A stretch of DNA of 40,529 nt from an uncultured Eubacteriales bacterium (GTDB taxonomy: Bacteria > Bacillota > Clostridia > Peptostreptococcales > Anaerovoracaceae): positions 1 through 40,529 of the forward strand of contig UQOC01000017.1 in the NCBI GenBank assembly GCA_900542565.1. The letters are read 5' to 3'. The notes under the pieces were generated by a model. That model did no database searches. It was not told the origin of the DNA and saw nothing but the letters and a program-made list of their open reading frames with translations. Below, one piece after another: positions 6,774-15,349 of the stretch. A program made the translations under genes and the position numbers. The first letter of the stretch is position 1. Every line of letters starts with the position of its first letter.

Positions 6774-7919
6774 ATGTCAAATAAAAACAACCATATGGGC
6801 AGCAGGAAAAGCTCACATACCAAATTTCGGTATGCAGTTTTCCTGGCCGCGGCCTTTTTTCTGATCTTCGGCTCCGGCATATTTCTCATCATAATGAACA
6901 ACCAGGTTATCGCCATGGGCAGAGCAGGTTTCATAAGAGACGCAGCCTTCAGGATCTTTCTGGGCGTGGCGGCCGCAGCTGTATCCGTCATCTGTGCAAA
7001 AGATCTGTTCAAGGGAAAGCGGAGCGCAAAAGGTATATGCGGCCGGATCCTCGCTGTCCTCATCTGCCTTCCGGCAGCTTTCTTCCTTATCCGCCCCGTT
7101 GTCTTGGACATTCCTTATCTTAACGATCCACAGATCACATATATAAACCGCCTTGAATTTGATGACGACCTTACGGGAGACGGACCAGCCCGTTATTACC
7201 TGCGAGGAACGGGAATAGACGGGAGCAGTCACAGTTTTTCTGTAAACCGGGCAGAATATGATGCCGGGAAAAATCTGCGGTCTGAAAATCCCAGACTCCA
7301 GGCCAAAGTCACATACCTTCCTCACACAGATGTGGTCCTGTCACTCCGCTATATGCCGGCGCTGGATGAACAGTCTCAGAAGCTGTTCCCTCCGTCTGAC
7401 GCCCTTCCCGATGACTGGAAAAGCTTTGCGCTTCAGATCAATGATAAGGTCTACACATTGCCTCTGCCGCTGTCGGTTTTCCTCAAAGACGGATGGAAAA
7501 CAGACGAAGAAAGCTCCGGACTCATGCTGCCCGGAGCTGATGAACCTTATGAAAGTTACAGCAGTCAGAGTATCAGGCTTACCAATGAGCAAGGCCAGCG
7601 CATAAATGTGACCGTATATAACACAACGGAGCAGACCATCGGCATTTCCCATTGTACCGTAGGCTCCATCTATGCCATATATGGAAATCTTGACTTTGCC
7701 GGTACCCAGCTGCGCCTTCCAGGCGGGCTGATGCCAGGATGGTCCACCTGGGACGATGTATTGGAGCAATACGGTCAGCCTGACGAAAGGTTTGAAGGAT
7801 ACAGCCTGACTTACCGTGCCGGCAGCCCTTCTTCTGCTTATTGGAACCTGTACTTTGATGAATCTGGCTATCTGGATGGAGTCATGGTACGATGCCAGGC
7901 ATATTCACGGGATCACTGA
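6774..7919 (+). CDS. Unknown membrane-anchored protein with extracytoplasmic domain
   Basis: I do not recognise the family of this 381-residue protein. A short basic N-terminus is followed by three hydrophobic segments (about residues 19-42, 54-72 and 84-104). A ~270-residue soluble part without cysteines comes next, which should face outside. It has two beta-rich sections: an early one (FDDDLTGDGPARYYLRGTGI) and a late one ending WDDVLEQYGQPDERF...YWNLYFDESGYLDGV, which resembles the SmpA/BLIP-like pattern of small exported proteins in wording only. GAAGGAGG lies 14 bases before the ATG and AAAGG sits closer. It stands alone, converging with the LysR gene 7 bases away. Confidence 0.7.
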   Translation: MSNKNNHMGSRKSSHTKFRYAVFLAAAFFLIFGSGIFLIIMNNQVIAMGRAGFIRDAAFRIFLGVAAAAVSVICAKDLFKGKRSAKGICGRILAVLICLPAAFFLIRPVVLDIPYLNDPQITYINRLEFDDDLTGDGPARYYLRGTGIDGSSHSFSVNRAEYDAGKNLRSENPRLQAKVTYLPHTDVVLSLRYMPALDEQSQKLFPPSDALPDDWKSFALQINDKVYTLPLPLSVFLKDGWKTDEESSGLMLPGADEPYESYSSQSIRLTNEQGQRINVTVYNTTEQTIGISHCTVGSIYAIYGNLDFAGTQLRLPGGLMPGWSTWDDVLEQYGQPDERFEGYSLTYRAGSPSSAYWNLYFDESGYLDGVMVRCQAYSRDH

Positions 7920-7926
7920 CAGAGTT

Positions 7927-8814
7927 TCACCGGCTGAGTTCCTTGAGTATCTTTGCCATCTGCCGCAGCGGCTCGTTTCCTTCTTCTGCACGGTAATAAA
8001 GGCCCACGGAAAGGGGTTCGTGGCCGCTGATCTTATATTTTTCCAGCTTATCATCGTCTTTAACAAAGATTTCCGGAATGATCGCCGCACCAAATCCGGC
8101 CCTGGCCATTTCGACCGTTCCTTCTATGGAATCGCAGAAAAACAGCTCCGATGGACTTTTGTCCCCGGCTATCCTTTCCTGTATCCGCAGTATTTCGGGA
8201 ACGCTTTCATCGCCACAGCAAAATATCAGCGGCAAGGCGCCTGCATCTTTTTCTTTGATCTCTCCTCCAGACACACATATCTTTGGAAAAGTTTTTCTGT
8301 CAAATGCACATATTATATTGCTCCGGCAGATTTCCCTGTATCGCAGTGTTTCTTTTTTATAGCTCAGATCCTCAAACCACAGACCGCCGTCTATGGCCCC
8401 TTCCTCGGTCCTGGTCGTTATCAAAGGCCCGGATACTGTCAGGATAGCCGGATTCAGATTTTCGTATGCGTCCCTGAGTTTTGCAAGGCCCTCACAGATA
8501 AGGGCGCTCATCAGTCCTGACGGACATCCCATGTTAAGAGGCATCCTCTCTCTTTCCTCCGGATTTTCAAAACGCTGGACTGCAGTTCTTGCTATGGCGA
8601 CCATGCGCCTGGCATCATCAAGAAATTCTCTGCCTGCCTCCGTAAGCGTCACAGTTCTGGTGGTCCGGTGGAAAAGCTTTCCTCCCAGTTCATTTTCAAG
8701 GCTCTGTATCTGATGGCTGGCGGCGGGCTGTGAAATGCTGAGTTCTTCTGCCGCCTTGGCAAAACTCAGGTGATCTGCCACAGAAAGGAAACACTCAAGC
8801 TGCGATATGTTCAT
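7927..8814 (-). CDS. LysR-family transcriptional regulator
   Basis: The 295-residue protein has the standard LysR layout: an N-terminal winged HTH (residues 1-60; FLSVADHLSFAKAAEELSISQPAASHQIQSLE is helices 2-3, given here only as landmarks FAKAAEEL and QPAASHQIQ), a linker helix and a two-lobed periplasmic-binding-like effector domain ending near FGAAIIPEIFV. The start ATG overlaps the stop of the MerR gene (ATGA) and has GGAGGAGCGCAA before it. Effector and targets cannot be read from the sequence. Because it is translated as the second gene of a MerR operon, its level should follow MerR autoregulation rather than the usual divergent LysR arrangement. Confidence 0.9.
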   Translation of the reverse strand: MNISQLECFLSVADHLSFAKAAEELSISQPAASHQIQSLENELGGKLFHRTTRTVTLTEAGREFLDDARRMVAIARTAVQRFENPEERERMPLNMGCPSGLMSALICEGLAKLRDAYENLNPAILTVSGPLITTRTEEGAIDGGLWFEDLSYKKETLRYREICRSNIICAFDRKTFPKICVSGGEIKEKDAGALPLIFCCGDESVPEILRIQERIAGDKSPSELFFCDSIEGTVEMARAGFGAAIIPEIFVKDDDKLEKYKISGHEPLSVGLYYRAEEGNEPLRQMAKILKELSR

Positions 8815-9269
8815 TTGCGCTCCTCCTTTTCTCTGAACCTGGCCCTGATCTGGGCCATCTGCTCCGGGATCTCCCCATCGCTCATCCTGTCTGGAGCGGC
8901 CGTTGTGCCTGCCTTTTTGGCTGTCTCATAATACCAGCATTTATACTGGATGATATCAAGTGTCTTTTGGAGTTCTTCCATCTGTTTTTCCACCTGCTCT
9001 TTTCTTTTGCGGAAAAGTTCCAGCCTGTCGTCTATCGTGCTGTCACCTTCTACGACCATGGCCATAAAGTTTCTTATATCCTTTATCTGCATTCCCGTGT
9101 CTTTCAGGCAGTTGATTATCTTTAAGGTTTCCAGATCCCCGTCGCTGAATATCCTGATGCCTCCTGCCGTTCTCTCTACAAAAGGCAGCAGTCCCTCTTT
9201 GTCGTAATATCTCAGGGTGGATGGAGCCACTCCCAGTTTCTCAGCCATCTGTCCGATGGTATAAGGCAT
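8811..9269 (-). CDS. MerR-family transcriptional regulator
   Basis: This ~152-residue protein starts MPYTIGQMAEKLGVAPSTLRYYDKEGLLPF, the MerR winged HTH with its RYYDxxGLL motif, followed by RIFSDGDLETLKIINCLKDTGM and a long coiled coil (about residues 75-120) for dimerisation. The C-terminus is short and lacks the metal-binding cysteines of true MerR/CueR proteins, so the group is the AdhR/NolA-like set, which sense small organic signals or electrophiles. I chose ATG 9269 because GGGAGG lies 8 bases upstream; a GTG at 9278 is less good. It heads a two-gene operon with LysR. Confidence 0.9.
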   Translation of the reverse strand: MPYTIGQMAEKLGVAPSTLRYYDKEGLLPFVERTAGGIRIFSDGDLETLKIINCLKDTGMQIKDIRNFMAMVVEGDSTIDDRLELFRKRKEQVEKQMEELQKTLDIIQYKCWYYETAKKAGTTAAPDRMSDGEIPEQMAQIRARFREKEERK

Positions 9270-9288
9270 TTTTTGCACCTCCCGGCTA

Positions 9289-9336
9289 TTAAAGCTGACT
9301 TTAACTTATTATATGATTTCCGGCGGTTATCGTCAA
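9289..9336 (-). promoter_or_regulatory. MerR-LysR operon promoter and likely MerR operator
   Basis: On the minus strand TTGACG (9331-9336), a 17-base spacer and a perfect TATAAT (9308-9313) form a good promoter. Immediately downstream lies the dyad TTAAAG-N4-CTTTAA (9289-9304), of the type bound by MerR-family regulators. Its position over the transcription start rather than in the spacer suggests autorepression. Confidence 0.7.
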
Positions 9337-9352
9337 GGCAGCATTACAGGAC

Positions 9353-9386
9353 CGGTACATCTGAAATTGCATGGTCGGTACATCTG
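9353..9386. repeat. CGGTACATCTG direct repeat upstream of the MerR promoter
   Basis: The 11-mer CGGTACATCTG occurs at 9353-9363 and 9376-9386, 23 bases apart (about two helical turns), between the end of modC and the -35 box of the MerR promoter. The spacing and position fit a binding site for a regulator; which one is unknown. Confidence 0.45.
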
Positions 9387-9398
9387 GGAGATTGCCTT

Positions 9399-10508
9399 TC
9401 ATCGGTCAAAGAACATCAGCTTATCATATGGTATTGCAAAGTACATGCACTGCCTGTCATATATCATGCCTGCCATGTCCGGCTGCAAAGCGCAGCATAT
9501 GGACTGTCCGCCCCTGGTTTTTCCCTTGGCGGTCATTCCATTAAGATCATCTATCACCCTGATCTTTTCCGGTTCCACAGGGCACAGCAGTATCATCCCA
9601 TCAAGATCACGGTTTTTTCCTTCCCTTTCATCTTCATTTACTATCCTCACATCTCTGGCCCGGAACGCCACATGTCCGGGCCGCCGTCTGCAGCGATCCG
9701 GTACTTTTCCATCTGTATCTATGCCGTCAGCTCCGTCTGGTCCGGCCGCTGCATAAGGTATCTGTACTCCCCATGCCTCAGCCAGCAGGCTGCCGGAACC
9801 ATCATCATGCAAGGCGGAAATGTTTTCGCAACCGGTCAGCCGTGCCGCAGCCAGAGAGGCCGGATAAGCAAACAACTCCTTTTTTTCTTGTATACATGTC
9901 AGCCTGCCCTCTTCCAAAACGGCTATCCTGTCTGAAAGCCTGTATATCTCTTCCCTGTCGTGGGATACCAGCAGTGCCTGGCCTCCGCACTGTCCGATGG
10001 CCCTGACCAGTTCTTCTTCCATACCGGATTTAAGATAACTGTCCAGAGCTGACAAGGGTTCGTCCAGCATGATGAGCTTAGGTTCGGCAGCCAGCATCCT
10101 GGCAATGGCCGTCCTCTGTTTTTCCCCTCCGGAAAGCTGATGAGGCCGCAGATCTTCTTTTCCTCTGAGATAAAATCTGTCTATATACTCCCTGGCATTT
10201 TTTTCTGAACCGCAGCTTATGTTTTCCATGACTGTCATGTGCGGAAACAGGGCATGATCCTGAAACAGATATCCGATCCTCCGTTTTTGAGGCGGCAGAT
10301 CGATCCCGGCCGCCGAGTCGAACAGCACTCTTCCGCCGAGAGTCACCACACCCCTGTCTGGCTTTTCGATTCCTGCTATACATTTCAATGTCATGCTCTT
10401 GCCGCTTCCTGACGAACCCAGTACTGCAAATACTTCGCCGTCCGTATCAAAACTGACTTTCAGGCGAAAGCTGTGAAGATCCTTTTCTATATCCACATGG
10501 AGCTTCAT
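9399..10508 (-). CDS. modC: Molybdate ABC transporter ATP-binding protein
   Basis: The 369-residue protein has Walker A GSSGSGKS (about residues 32-39), the Q-loop FQDHALFPHMTV, the signature LSGGEKQR, Walker B LIMLDEPLSALD and the switch His in VSHDREE. The C-terminal ~140 residues form the TOBE-type extension of molybdate/sulfate-class ATPases, though a Gly/Asp/Arg-rich stretch (about residues 255-275) makes it atypical. It powers molybdate import with ModB and ModA. Its ATG overlaps the modB stop (ATGA). It ends the molybdenum operon; no strong terminator is visible before the MerR promoter. Confidence 0.92.
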   Translation of the reverse strand: MKLHVDIEKDLHSFRLKVSFDTDGEVFAVLGSSGSGKSMTLKCIAGIEKPDRGVVTLGGRVLFDSAAGIDLPPQKRRIGYLFQDHALFPHMTVMENISCGSEKNAREYIDRFYLRGKEDLRPHQLSGGEKQRTAIARMLAAEPKLIMLDEPLSALDSYLKSGMEEELVRAIGQCGGQALLVSHDREEIYRLSDRIAVLEEGRLTCIQEKKELFAYPASLAAARLTGCENISALHDDGSGSLLAEAWGVQIPYAAAGPDGADGIDTDGKVPDRCRRRPGHVAFRARDVRIVNEDEREGKNRDLDGMILLCPVEPEKIRVIDDLNGMTAKGKTRGGQSICCALQPDMAGMIYDRQCMYFAIPYDKLMFFDR

Positions 10509-11170
10509 ATTTTCTTCCTCCTGTTCTGCCTGTCATTCCAAAGGTTCATCAATATCATCACGCCAAAGGACATAGCCATTATCACAGCTACCCACACATA
10601 GGCCTTTTCACGGTTTCCGCCCTGCATGGCCGTATATATGGCTATGGACATGGTCTGGGTCCGGCCGGGGATATTTCCTGCCAGCATCATGGTAGCTCCG
10701 AATTCTCCCAGAGCCCGCGCAAAAGACAAGATGGCCGCCGCAGCTATGCCGGGTCTTGACATGGGCAGGAGTATCTTGAAGAATATCCTGCTTTCTGACA
10801 TGCCAAGGGTCCTGCCTGCGTTTATTAAATTTTCATCAACCTGTTCCAATGCGCCCCTTGCGGTCCTGTACATTATGGGAAAGGATACAGCCGCCGCGGC
10901 GATGACGGCTCCCTGCCATGTAAATACAACGCTCATTCCAATGGAGGCAAGTAAACCGCCCAGCATTCCGTTGGTCCCGAATATCATCAGCAGGAAAAAT
11001 CCCACCACAGTCGGAGGCAGTACCATAGGCAGGGAAAAGAGTCCGTCTACGATACCTTTTCCTCTTTTCATGAGCATCACAAGACGGGCGGCAGCCAGTC
11101 CGGCTGCAAATGTAATGGCTGTAGCACATGCAGCCACCTTGATCGATATCCAAAATGGTGAAAAATCCAT
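10505..11170 (-). CDS. modB: Molybdate ABC transporter permease
   Basis: This ~221-residue membrane protein has five or six hydrophobic spans and the coupling-helix EAA-type loop (ALEQVDENLINAGRTLGMSE) that contacts ModC. Features such as PMVLPPTVVGFFLL and ARALGEFGATMMLAGNIPG are characteristic of ModB/CysT permeases. The frame can begin at a TTG (11176) overlapping the modA stop; I prefer the ATG at 11170. It sits between modA and modC in the usual order and forms the membrane channel for molybdate. Confidence 0.93.
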   Translation of the reverse strand: MDFSPFWISIKVAACATAITFAAGLAAARLVMLMKRGKGIVDGLFSLPMVLPPTVVGFFLLMIFGTNGMLGGLLASIGMSVVFTWQGAVIAAAAVSFPIMYRTARGALEQVDENLINAGRTLGMSESRIFFKILLPMSRPGIAAAAILSFARALGEFGATMMLAGNIPGRTQTMSIAIYTAMQGGNREKAYVWVAVIMAMSFGVMILMNLWNDRQNRRKKI

Positions 11171-11172
11171 GG

Positions 11173-11958
11173 TCAAAGCACCGTAAATCCGTATTTTTCA
11201 AAGATCTCGGCAGCTTCATCACTCTGCAGGAATTCAAGAAAAGAAGCCGCTGCATCCTGTTCCTGGGAAGCCGCAACTATGCCTGCCGGATAGATGACCG
11301 GCTGATGTGTATCGGCAGGTGCCTCGCATATTATCTCTATGCCTTCTCCTGTATAAGCATCGGTGGCATAGACAACTCCGCAGTCAACCTCTCCTGATTC
11401 GACCCAGGATAATACCGTCCTTACATCAGACCCAAAATTCGCTTTGGCTCTCACCTGATCCCAGATTCCCAGATCCGTGAATATCTCTTCTGAATACTGT
11501 CCCACCGGAACGCTTGATACTTCTCCTATTCCGATGATATCTGCCTTGAGAACATCCTCAAACGACTCGATGCCCGCCGGATTGCCCTGGGGAACTATGA
11601 GCACCACCTTATTTTCCAGAAGATCTGTAACAGAACTGCTGACCATCAGGCCCTGTTCCAGCAGGGCGTCCATCTGGGTCTGAGCTGCAGAAATGAACAT
11701 GTCCGCAGGAGCTCCCTCCTCTATCTGTGCCTGAAGAGCGCCTGAACCTCCAAAAGAAAATGTAAGGGTGACATTTTCAGTTTCTGCTTCATAAACAGAT
11801 TTGAGATCTTCGCATACATCAGTCAGAGAAGCAGCAGCCAATATGGTCAGTTCCGTTTCTTCATTTACGCTGTCTCCGTTCTGACTGCCGCAGCCTGTGG
11901 CTGCGATCAGTAATGTCATTGTCAATATCAATAATACGCCTATGGTTTTCTTTTTCAT
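11173..11958 (-). CDS. modA: Molybdate-binding lipoprotein
   Basis: The 261-residue protein has a lipoprotein signal peptide (MKKKTIGVLLILTMTLL then lipobox AATGC, Cys about residue 22). The binding-protein fold follows with landmarks typical of ModA: LTILAAASLTDV, FSFGGSGALQAQIEEGAPADMFIS, VPVGQYSEEIF and VDCGVVYATDAYT. The Ser/Ala residues in the AAASL and GGSGAL segments are those expected to bind the oxyanion. The frame extends upstream, but only ATG 11958 gives the signal peptide, with AAAGTAGGT before it. It captures molybdate outside the membrane for ModBC. Confidence 0.94.
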   Translation of the reverse strand: MKKKTIGVLLILTMTLLIAATGCGSQNGDSVNEETELTILAAASLTDVCEDLKSVYEAETENVTLTFSFGGSGALQAQIEEGAPADMFISAAQTQMDALLEQGLMVSSSVTDLLENKVVLIVPQGNPAGIESFEDVLKADIIGIGEVSSVPVGQYSEEIFTDLGIWDQVRAKANFGSDVRTVLSWVESGEVDCGVVYATDAYTGEGIEIICEAPADTHQPVIYPAGIVAASQEQDAAASFLEFLQSDEAAEIFEKYGFTVL

Positions 11959-11965
11959 ATCGTAC

Positions 11966-13063
11966 CTACTTTCCAAATCCGCAGTCCGGAAATACACAGG
12001 TTTCGCAGTTTAAGCACAGTCCTCCCTGGCCATAGCCTGCGATATCGTCTATGTTGTCACCTGCCAGCACCCTCGGTAATATCAAGTCGAAAATGGTCCT
12101 TCTGGAATACATGACGCAGCCGGGAAGCCCCATGACCGGTATTCTCCTTGCGGCTCCATCTGCCGGGCTGACATCTGCTGCAGCATGCCCGCCATGGCGG
12201 CCTCTGTCTCCGTCTGCGTTATAATATGCCAGCAGGAACATGGCTCCCGGAAGCACCGGAGCTCCATATGTGACGATCTCAGCGCCCAGGGATTTTATGG
12301 CCCCCGGCGTCCTGTCGTCCGGGTCCACGCTCATGCCGCCGGTGCACAGTATCATTTCGGCTCCATCGTCAGCGGCTTTCCGTATCGCCCGGATTATGGA
12401 CTCCATATCATCGCTTACTATCTGCCTGCTCATCACAGGAACATCGTACTCTTTGAGCTTGGCTTCCACTGCCGGCCCAAAGGCATCCTCTATCCTGCCT
12501 TTGGCCACTTCGCTGCCTGTGACCACCACGGCAGTGCGTGGCTTGCCCATCGGCATCAGCTTTAGGATAGGACCTCCGCCCAGGTCACGGCACACCTGCC
12601 GTGCCTGTTTCATCTTTTCTTCTTCTATGACCAGCGGGATGACTCTCATGGCGCCGGCAGTCTGCCCCTTCTTTACCGGGAAATTGCCGTGGCGGGTGGC
12701 GATCATCATTTCTCCCAGTCCGTTTACTGCCCGCAGCTTTTTATCATCTACCTTAAGGAGTCCATCCGCAGCCGCTTTTATTTCTATCTTGCCTTCTCTT
12801 GGCTGTCCGGATATGACCAGTCCGTCTCCAAGGCACAGATCCGCCAGGAGATATGCTGCTTCATCCTCGTGGAGGATCCCCTCTTTTCTTTCCCATACAT
12901 AGAGATTTTCTTTACCCAGAGAAAGGAGCACGGGTATATCTTCTGCGGTAACTATATGGCCTTTTCTGAAAGCCGTCCCTTTGAACCTGCCCGGAATTAT
13001 CTGCGTTATGTCGTGGCAGAGGACATGGCCTGCCGCTTCTTCCGTTTTTATGTACTTCATCAT
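11966..13063 (-). CDS. MoeA-like molybdopterin-binding protein with C-terminal Cys cluster
   Basis: The 365-residue protein belongs to the MoCF-biosynthesis fold. The N-terminal half (residues 1-165) is an unusual MoeA-like region. The central MoaB/Mog-type domain (about 175-330) has VVVTGSEV, ILCTGGMSVDPDDRTPGAI and VMGLPGCVMYSRRT, matching the molybdopterin-binding loops. The last 16 residues, CLNCETCVFPDCGFGK, contain four cysteines (CxxCxxC plus one) and could bind a metal or Fe-S cluster. Such proteins occur beside MoeA in anaerobes and may load molybdate or sulfur into cofactor for hydroxylases; that role is inferred. The ATG overlaps the MobA-MobB stop and is preceded by GGAGCAGTT. Confidence 0.8.
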   Translation of the reverse strand: MMKYIKTEEAAGHVLCHDITQIIPGRFKGTAFRKGHIVTAEDIPVLLSLGKENLYVWERKEGILHEDEAAYLLADLCLGDGLVISGQPREGKIEIKAAADGLLKVDDKKLRAVNGLGEMMIATRHGNFPVKKGQTAGAMRVIPLVIEEEKMKQARQVCRDLGGGPILKLMPMGKPRTAVVVTGSEVAKGRIEDAFGPAVEAKLKEYDVPVMSRQIVSDDMESIIRAIRKAADDGAEMILCTGGMSVDPDDRTPGAIKSLGAEIVTYGAPVLPGAMFLLAYYNADGDRGRHGGHAAADVSPADGAARRIPVMGLPGCVMYSRRTIFDLILPRVLAGDNIDDIAGYGQGGLCLNCETCVFPDCGFGK

Positions 13064-14115
13064 AACTGCTCCAAGTCAAAATATTTTTTTATCATAGAAA
13101 AAATCCCCTCTGTGTCATCCCGGTCCAACACCGGTATTTTTTCACTGTACGGGGATTTCTTGTCTTTGGCTGTATCGGAGGCTATAAGGATCAGCGTTGC
13201 CGGATCGGCCATCAGCGGCGATCCGGGCCTTGCCATTTCTATCTTTGGGTAAGGGGAATTTTTGAGTCCTTCAAATATGACCACATCAAGTCCGCGGCAA
13301 AATGCCAGCATTTCTTCCGGTCCTGCCGGTCCATTGCAGTTGACGGAAAACCTGCCGCCGGAAAAAATTGCCGAGACTTTTGCCCCTGCCTGTGAAAACC
13401 TGAAACTGTCTGTCCCTTCATGGTCCATATCATATTCATGGCCATCGTGCTTGATCGTGCCTACCGAATAGCCTTCTCTGATAAATTCGTTTATCAGCCT
13501 TATTATCAGCCCTGTTTTTCCTGTATTTTTCGGGCCGCTGACACAGAAAACCACCTGCGGTTTTTGGGTTTTGGCAGGTTTTCTGATGTTATTGTTTCTG
13601 ATGACCTTCTTGTCAAAAGTAGTAAAGCTAAGATCTATAAACTTGGTCCTGACATGCCTGAGCAGGTGTATAAGCTTGAAATCGCCGTTTTCGAGAGCTT
13701 TCTCGATAAACGGCAGCACTGCTTTGGAATAAATAGCACAGAGAGGCTGTATATGCTTTTCGTCAGTCAGGCAATAGCAGTCATAGTCAGAAGAAATGTA
13801 CCCAGCCATGTAGCGTACCAGCTCTCCGGTAACCATGGGCATGTCTGCACCGCACACAAATACCAGATCTGTCTCTGCGTTGCTTATGACATTATAAAGG
13901 CCTTCAAGGAGAGAACAGTCCTGAAAAACTCTTTCTGCCAGATCTTCATAATCATTTTTTGCGGATGCAGAGATCATGACCTCTCCTATGGAGGACAGTT
14001 CCTCCGCCAGTTTTCTCACAACATACCTGTTGCCTGCCTTCGCTTTAGCCTGATTTATCCCGCTGCTGCGGTTTCCGGCCAGTATTCCGACAGAAAGGTT
14101 TGTCTTTTCGCTCAT
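13060..14115 (-). CDS. MobA-MobB fusion, molybdenum-cofactor nucleotidyltransferase
   Basis: The 351-residue protein joins two domains. Residues 1-180 are a MobA-type nucleotidyltransferase: the start SVGILAGNRSSGINQAKAKA stands where the LAGGxSxRMGxxK nucleotide loop should be, but the second Gly and the RMG are replaced; VCGADMPMVT (about 87-96) retains the metal-binding Asp motif. Residues 186-351 are MobB, with Walker A GPKNTGKT (194-201) and IKHDGHEYDMDHEGTDSFRF. It should attach GMP or CMP to molybdopterin, with MobB as a GTP-binding helper. The changed loop may alter nucleotide choice or activity. It lies 1 base after moeA and overlaps the next gene. Confidence 0.85.
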   Translation of the reverse strand: MSEKTNLSVGILAGNRSSGINQAKAKAGNRYVVRKLAEELSSIGEVMISASAKNDYEDLAERVFQDCSLLEGLYNVISNAETDLVFVCGADMPMVTGELVRYMAGYISSDYDCYCLTDEKHIQPLCAIYSKAVLPFIEKALENGDFKLIHLLRHVRTKFIDLSFTTFDKKVIRNNNIRKPAKTQKPQVVFCVSGPKNTGKTGLIIRLINEFIREGYSVGTIKHDGHEYDMDHEGTDSFRFSQAGAKVSAIFSGGRFSVNCNGPAGPEEMLAFCRGLDVVIFEGLKNSPYPKIEMARPGSPLMADPATLILIASDTAKDKKSPYSEKIPVLDRDDTEGIFSMIKKYFDLEQL

Positions 14116-14116
14116 C

Positions 14117-15349
14117 TTACATACCTTTTATGTATCTTATCTTCACCGTATCTCCGGGTTTTACGGATCTTCCTGCTTCCAGATCTATAAAACAGTTGCA
14201 TCCGTCCATATTGCCTATGACCGATGACGAATGCACCTTTGCCGGCAGGAATACCCTGCCATCCTTACCCATGGCCCTGATAAGCCGCCTGTGACTGTTT
14301 ACCTTGTCATACCGGTCTGCGAGCAACGCCTCTGCCTGCTGCGGCAGCATATCCCTGCATCCTGTCATCCTTGCCATGGCTTCCCAGAAATATACCTCAA
14401 AGTTGGCCAGAGCTGCATAAGGATTGCCCGAAAGACTCAGGATCACCTTGTCATTTATCCTTGATGCCATTGTCGGTGTACCAGGCTGTATATCAGCTCC
14501 CCGAAAAAGCAGGTCTGCCCCCATTTTCTGCATCAGGGCCGGTATAAAATCTTTTTCTCCTACAGATATGGCTCCGGTGGTAATGATAAAGTCTGCTTCT
14601 GACAGCGCCTTTTGCAGCAGTCTTTCCGCAGTTTCGGCATCATCGCCGCAGATATGCGGCCCTGAAACCTTGATCCCCTGCTGGCTGGCAGCTCCGGATA
14701 TCATATATCCGATGCTGTCATATATCTTTCCCGGCTGTATCGCCTGCCCCGGTCTTAGCAGCTCACTTCCGGTGACTATCACTGTTATCCGGGGCCGTCT
14801 GACAACATTGATGCGGCTTTTTCCGGCCGCTGCCAGAAGTCCCATATGGATAGGCCTTATCAGAGTACCGCCGGCCACCGCTATATGGCCTGCTGCCATG
14901 TTTTCACCTATCTTGCAGTAGTTTTCATATGGTTTGACCGTACATCGGATTTCTACCGAAACCTCCCCCATATCCGTGTCTTCCTGCTTCACCACTGCGT
15001 CGTAGCCATCGGGGATGTATGCGCCCGTCATCACTCTGACTGCTGTGCCCGGCTCATAAGTCAGTTCCCGGTATTCCCCGGCCAGCAGCTTGCCGGCTAC
15101 TCTGAGGACGACCCGTGTTTTCCCGTCAGTATCCGCCGGGGCATGTTTTGCCGCACGATCCTGAATATCTGCGGCCCTGACCGCATAACCGTCCATGGCC
15201 GAACGGGCAAAAGACGGCACGGGGCTTTCCGCAATGCAGTCCTCTGCACTGATCCGTCCAAGGCTGTCTATGATGTCTACGGTCTGCTCATCGGTTATGG
15301 GCCGGATTGCTGCCAGCATTTTTTCCAGAGCTTGTTCTACGGTCATCAT
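14117..15349 (-). CDS. moeA: Molybdopterin molybdenumtransferase MoeA
   Basis: The 410-residue protein has the four-domain MoeA architecture: PSFARSAMDGYAVRA (about residues 43-57), the domain II beta barrel with GTAVRVMTGAYIPDGYDAVVKQED, the MPT-binding domain III (VIVTGSELLRPG, IYDSIGYMI, TTGAISVGEKDFIPALM, LSLSGNPYA), and a small C-terminal domain IV ending VKPGDTVKIRYI. It inserts molybdate into adenylated molybdopterin. The usual GGVSVGD appears as GAISVGE. The start overlaps the DUF3267 gene and has GGAG 8 bases upstream. Together with the following MobA-MobB and ModABC it covers uptake and final cofactor assembly. Confidence 0.93.
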   Translation of the reverse strand: MMTVEQALEKMLAAIRPITDEQTVDIIDSLGRISAEDCIAESPVPSFARSAMDGYAVRAADIQDRAAKHAPADTDGKTRVVLRVAGKLLAGEYRELTYEPGTAVRVMTGAYIPDGYDAVVKQEDTDMGEVSVEIRCTVKPYENYCKIGENMAAGHIAVAGGTLIRPIHMGLLAAAGKSRINVVRRPRITVIVTGSELLRPGQAIQPGKIYDSIGYMISGAASQQGIKVSGPHICGDDAETAERLLQKALSEADFIITTGAISVGEKDFIPALMQKMGADLLFRGADIQPGTPTMASRINDKVILSLSGNPYAALANFEVYFWEAMARMTGCRDMLPQQAEALLADRYDKVNSHRRLIRAMGKDGRVFLPAKVHSSSVIGNMDGCNCFIDLEAGRSVKPGDTVKIRYIKGM

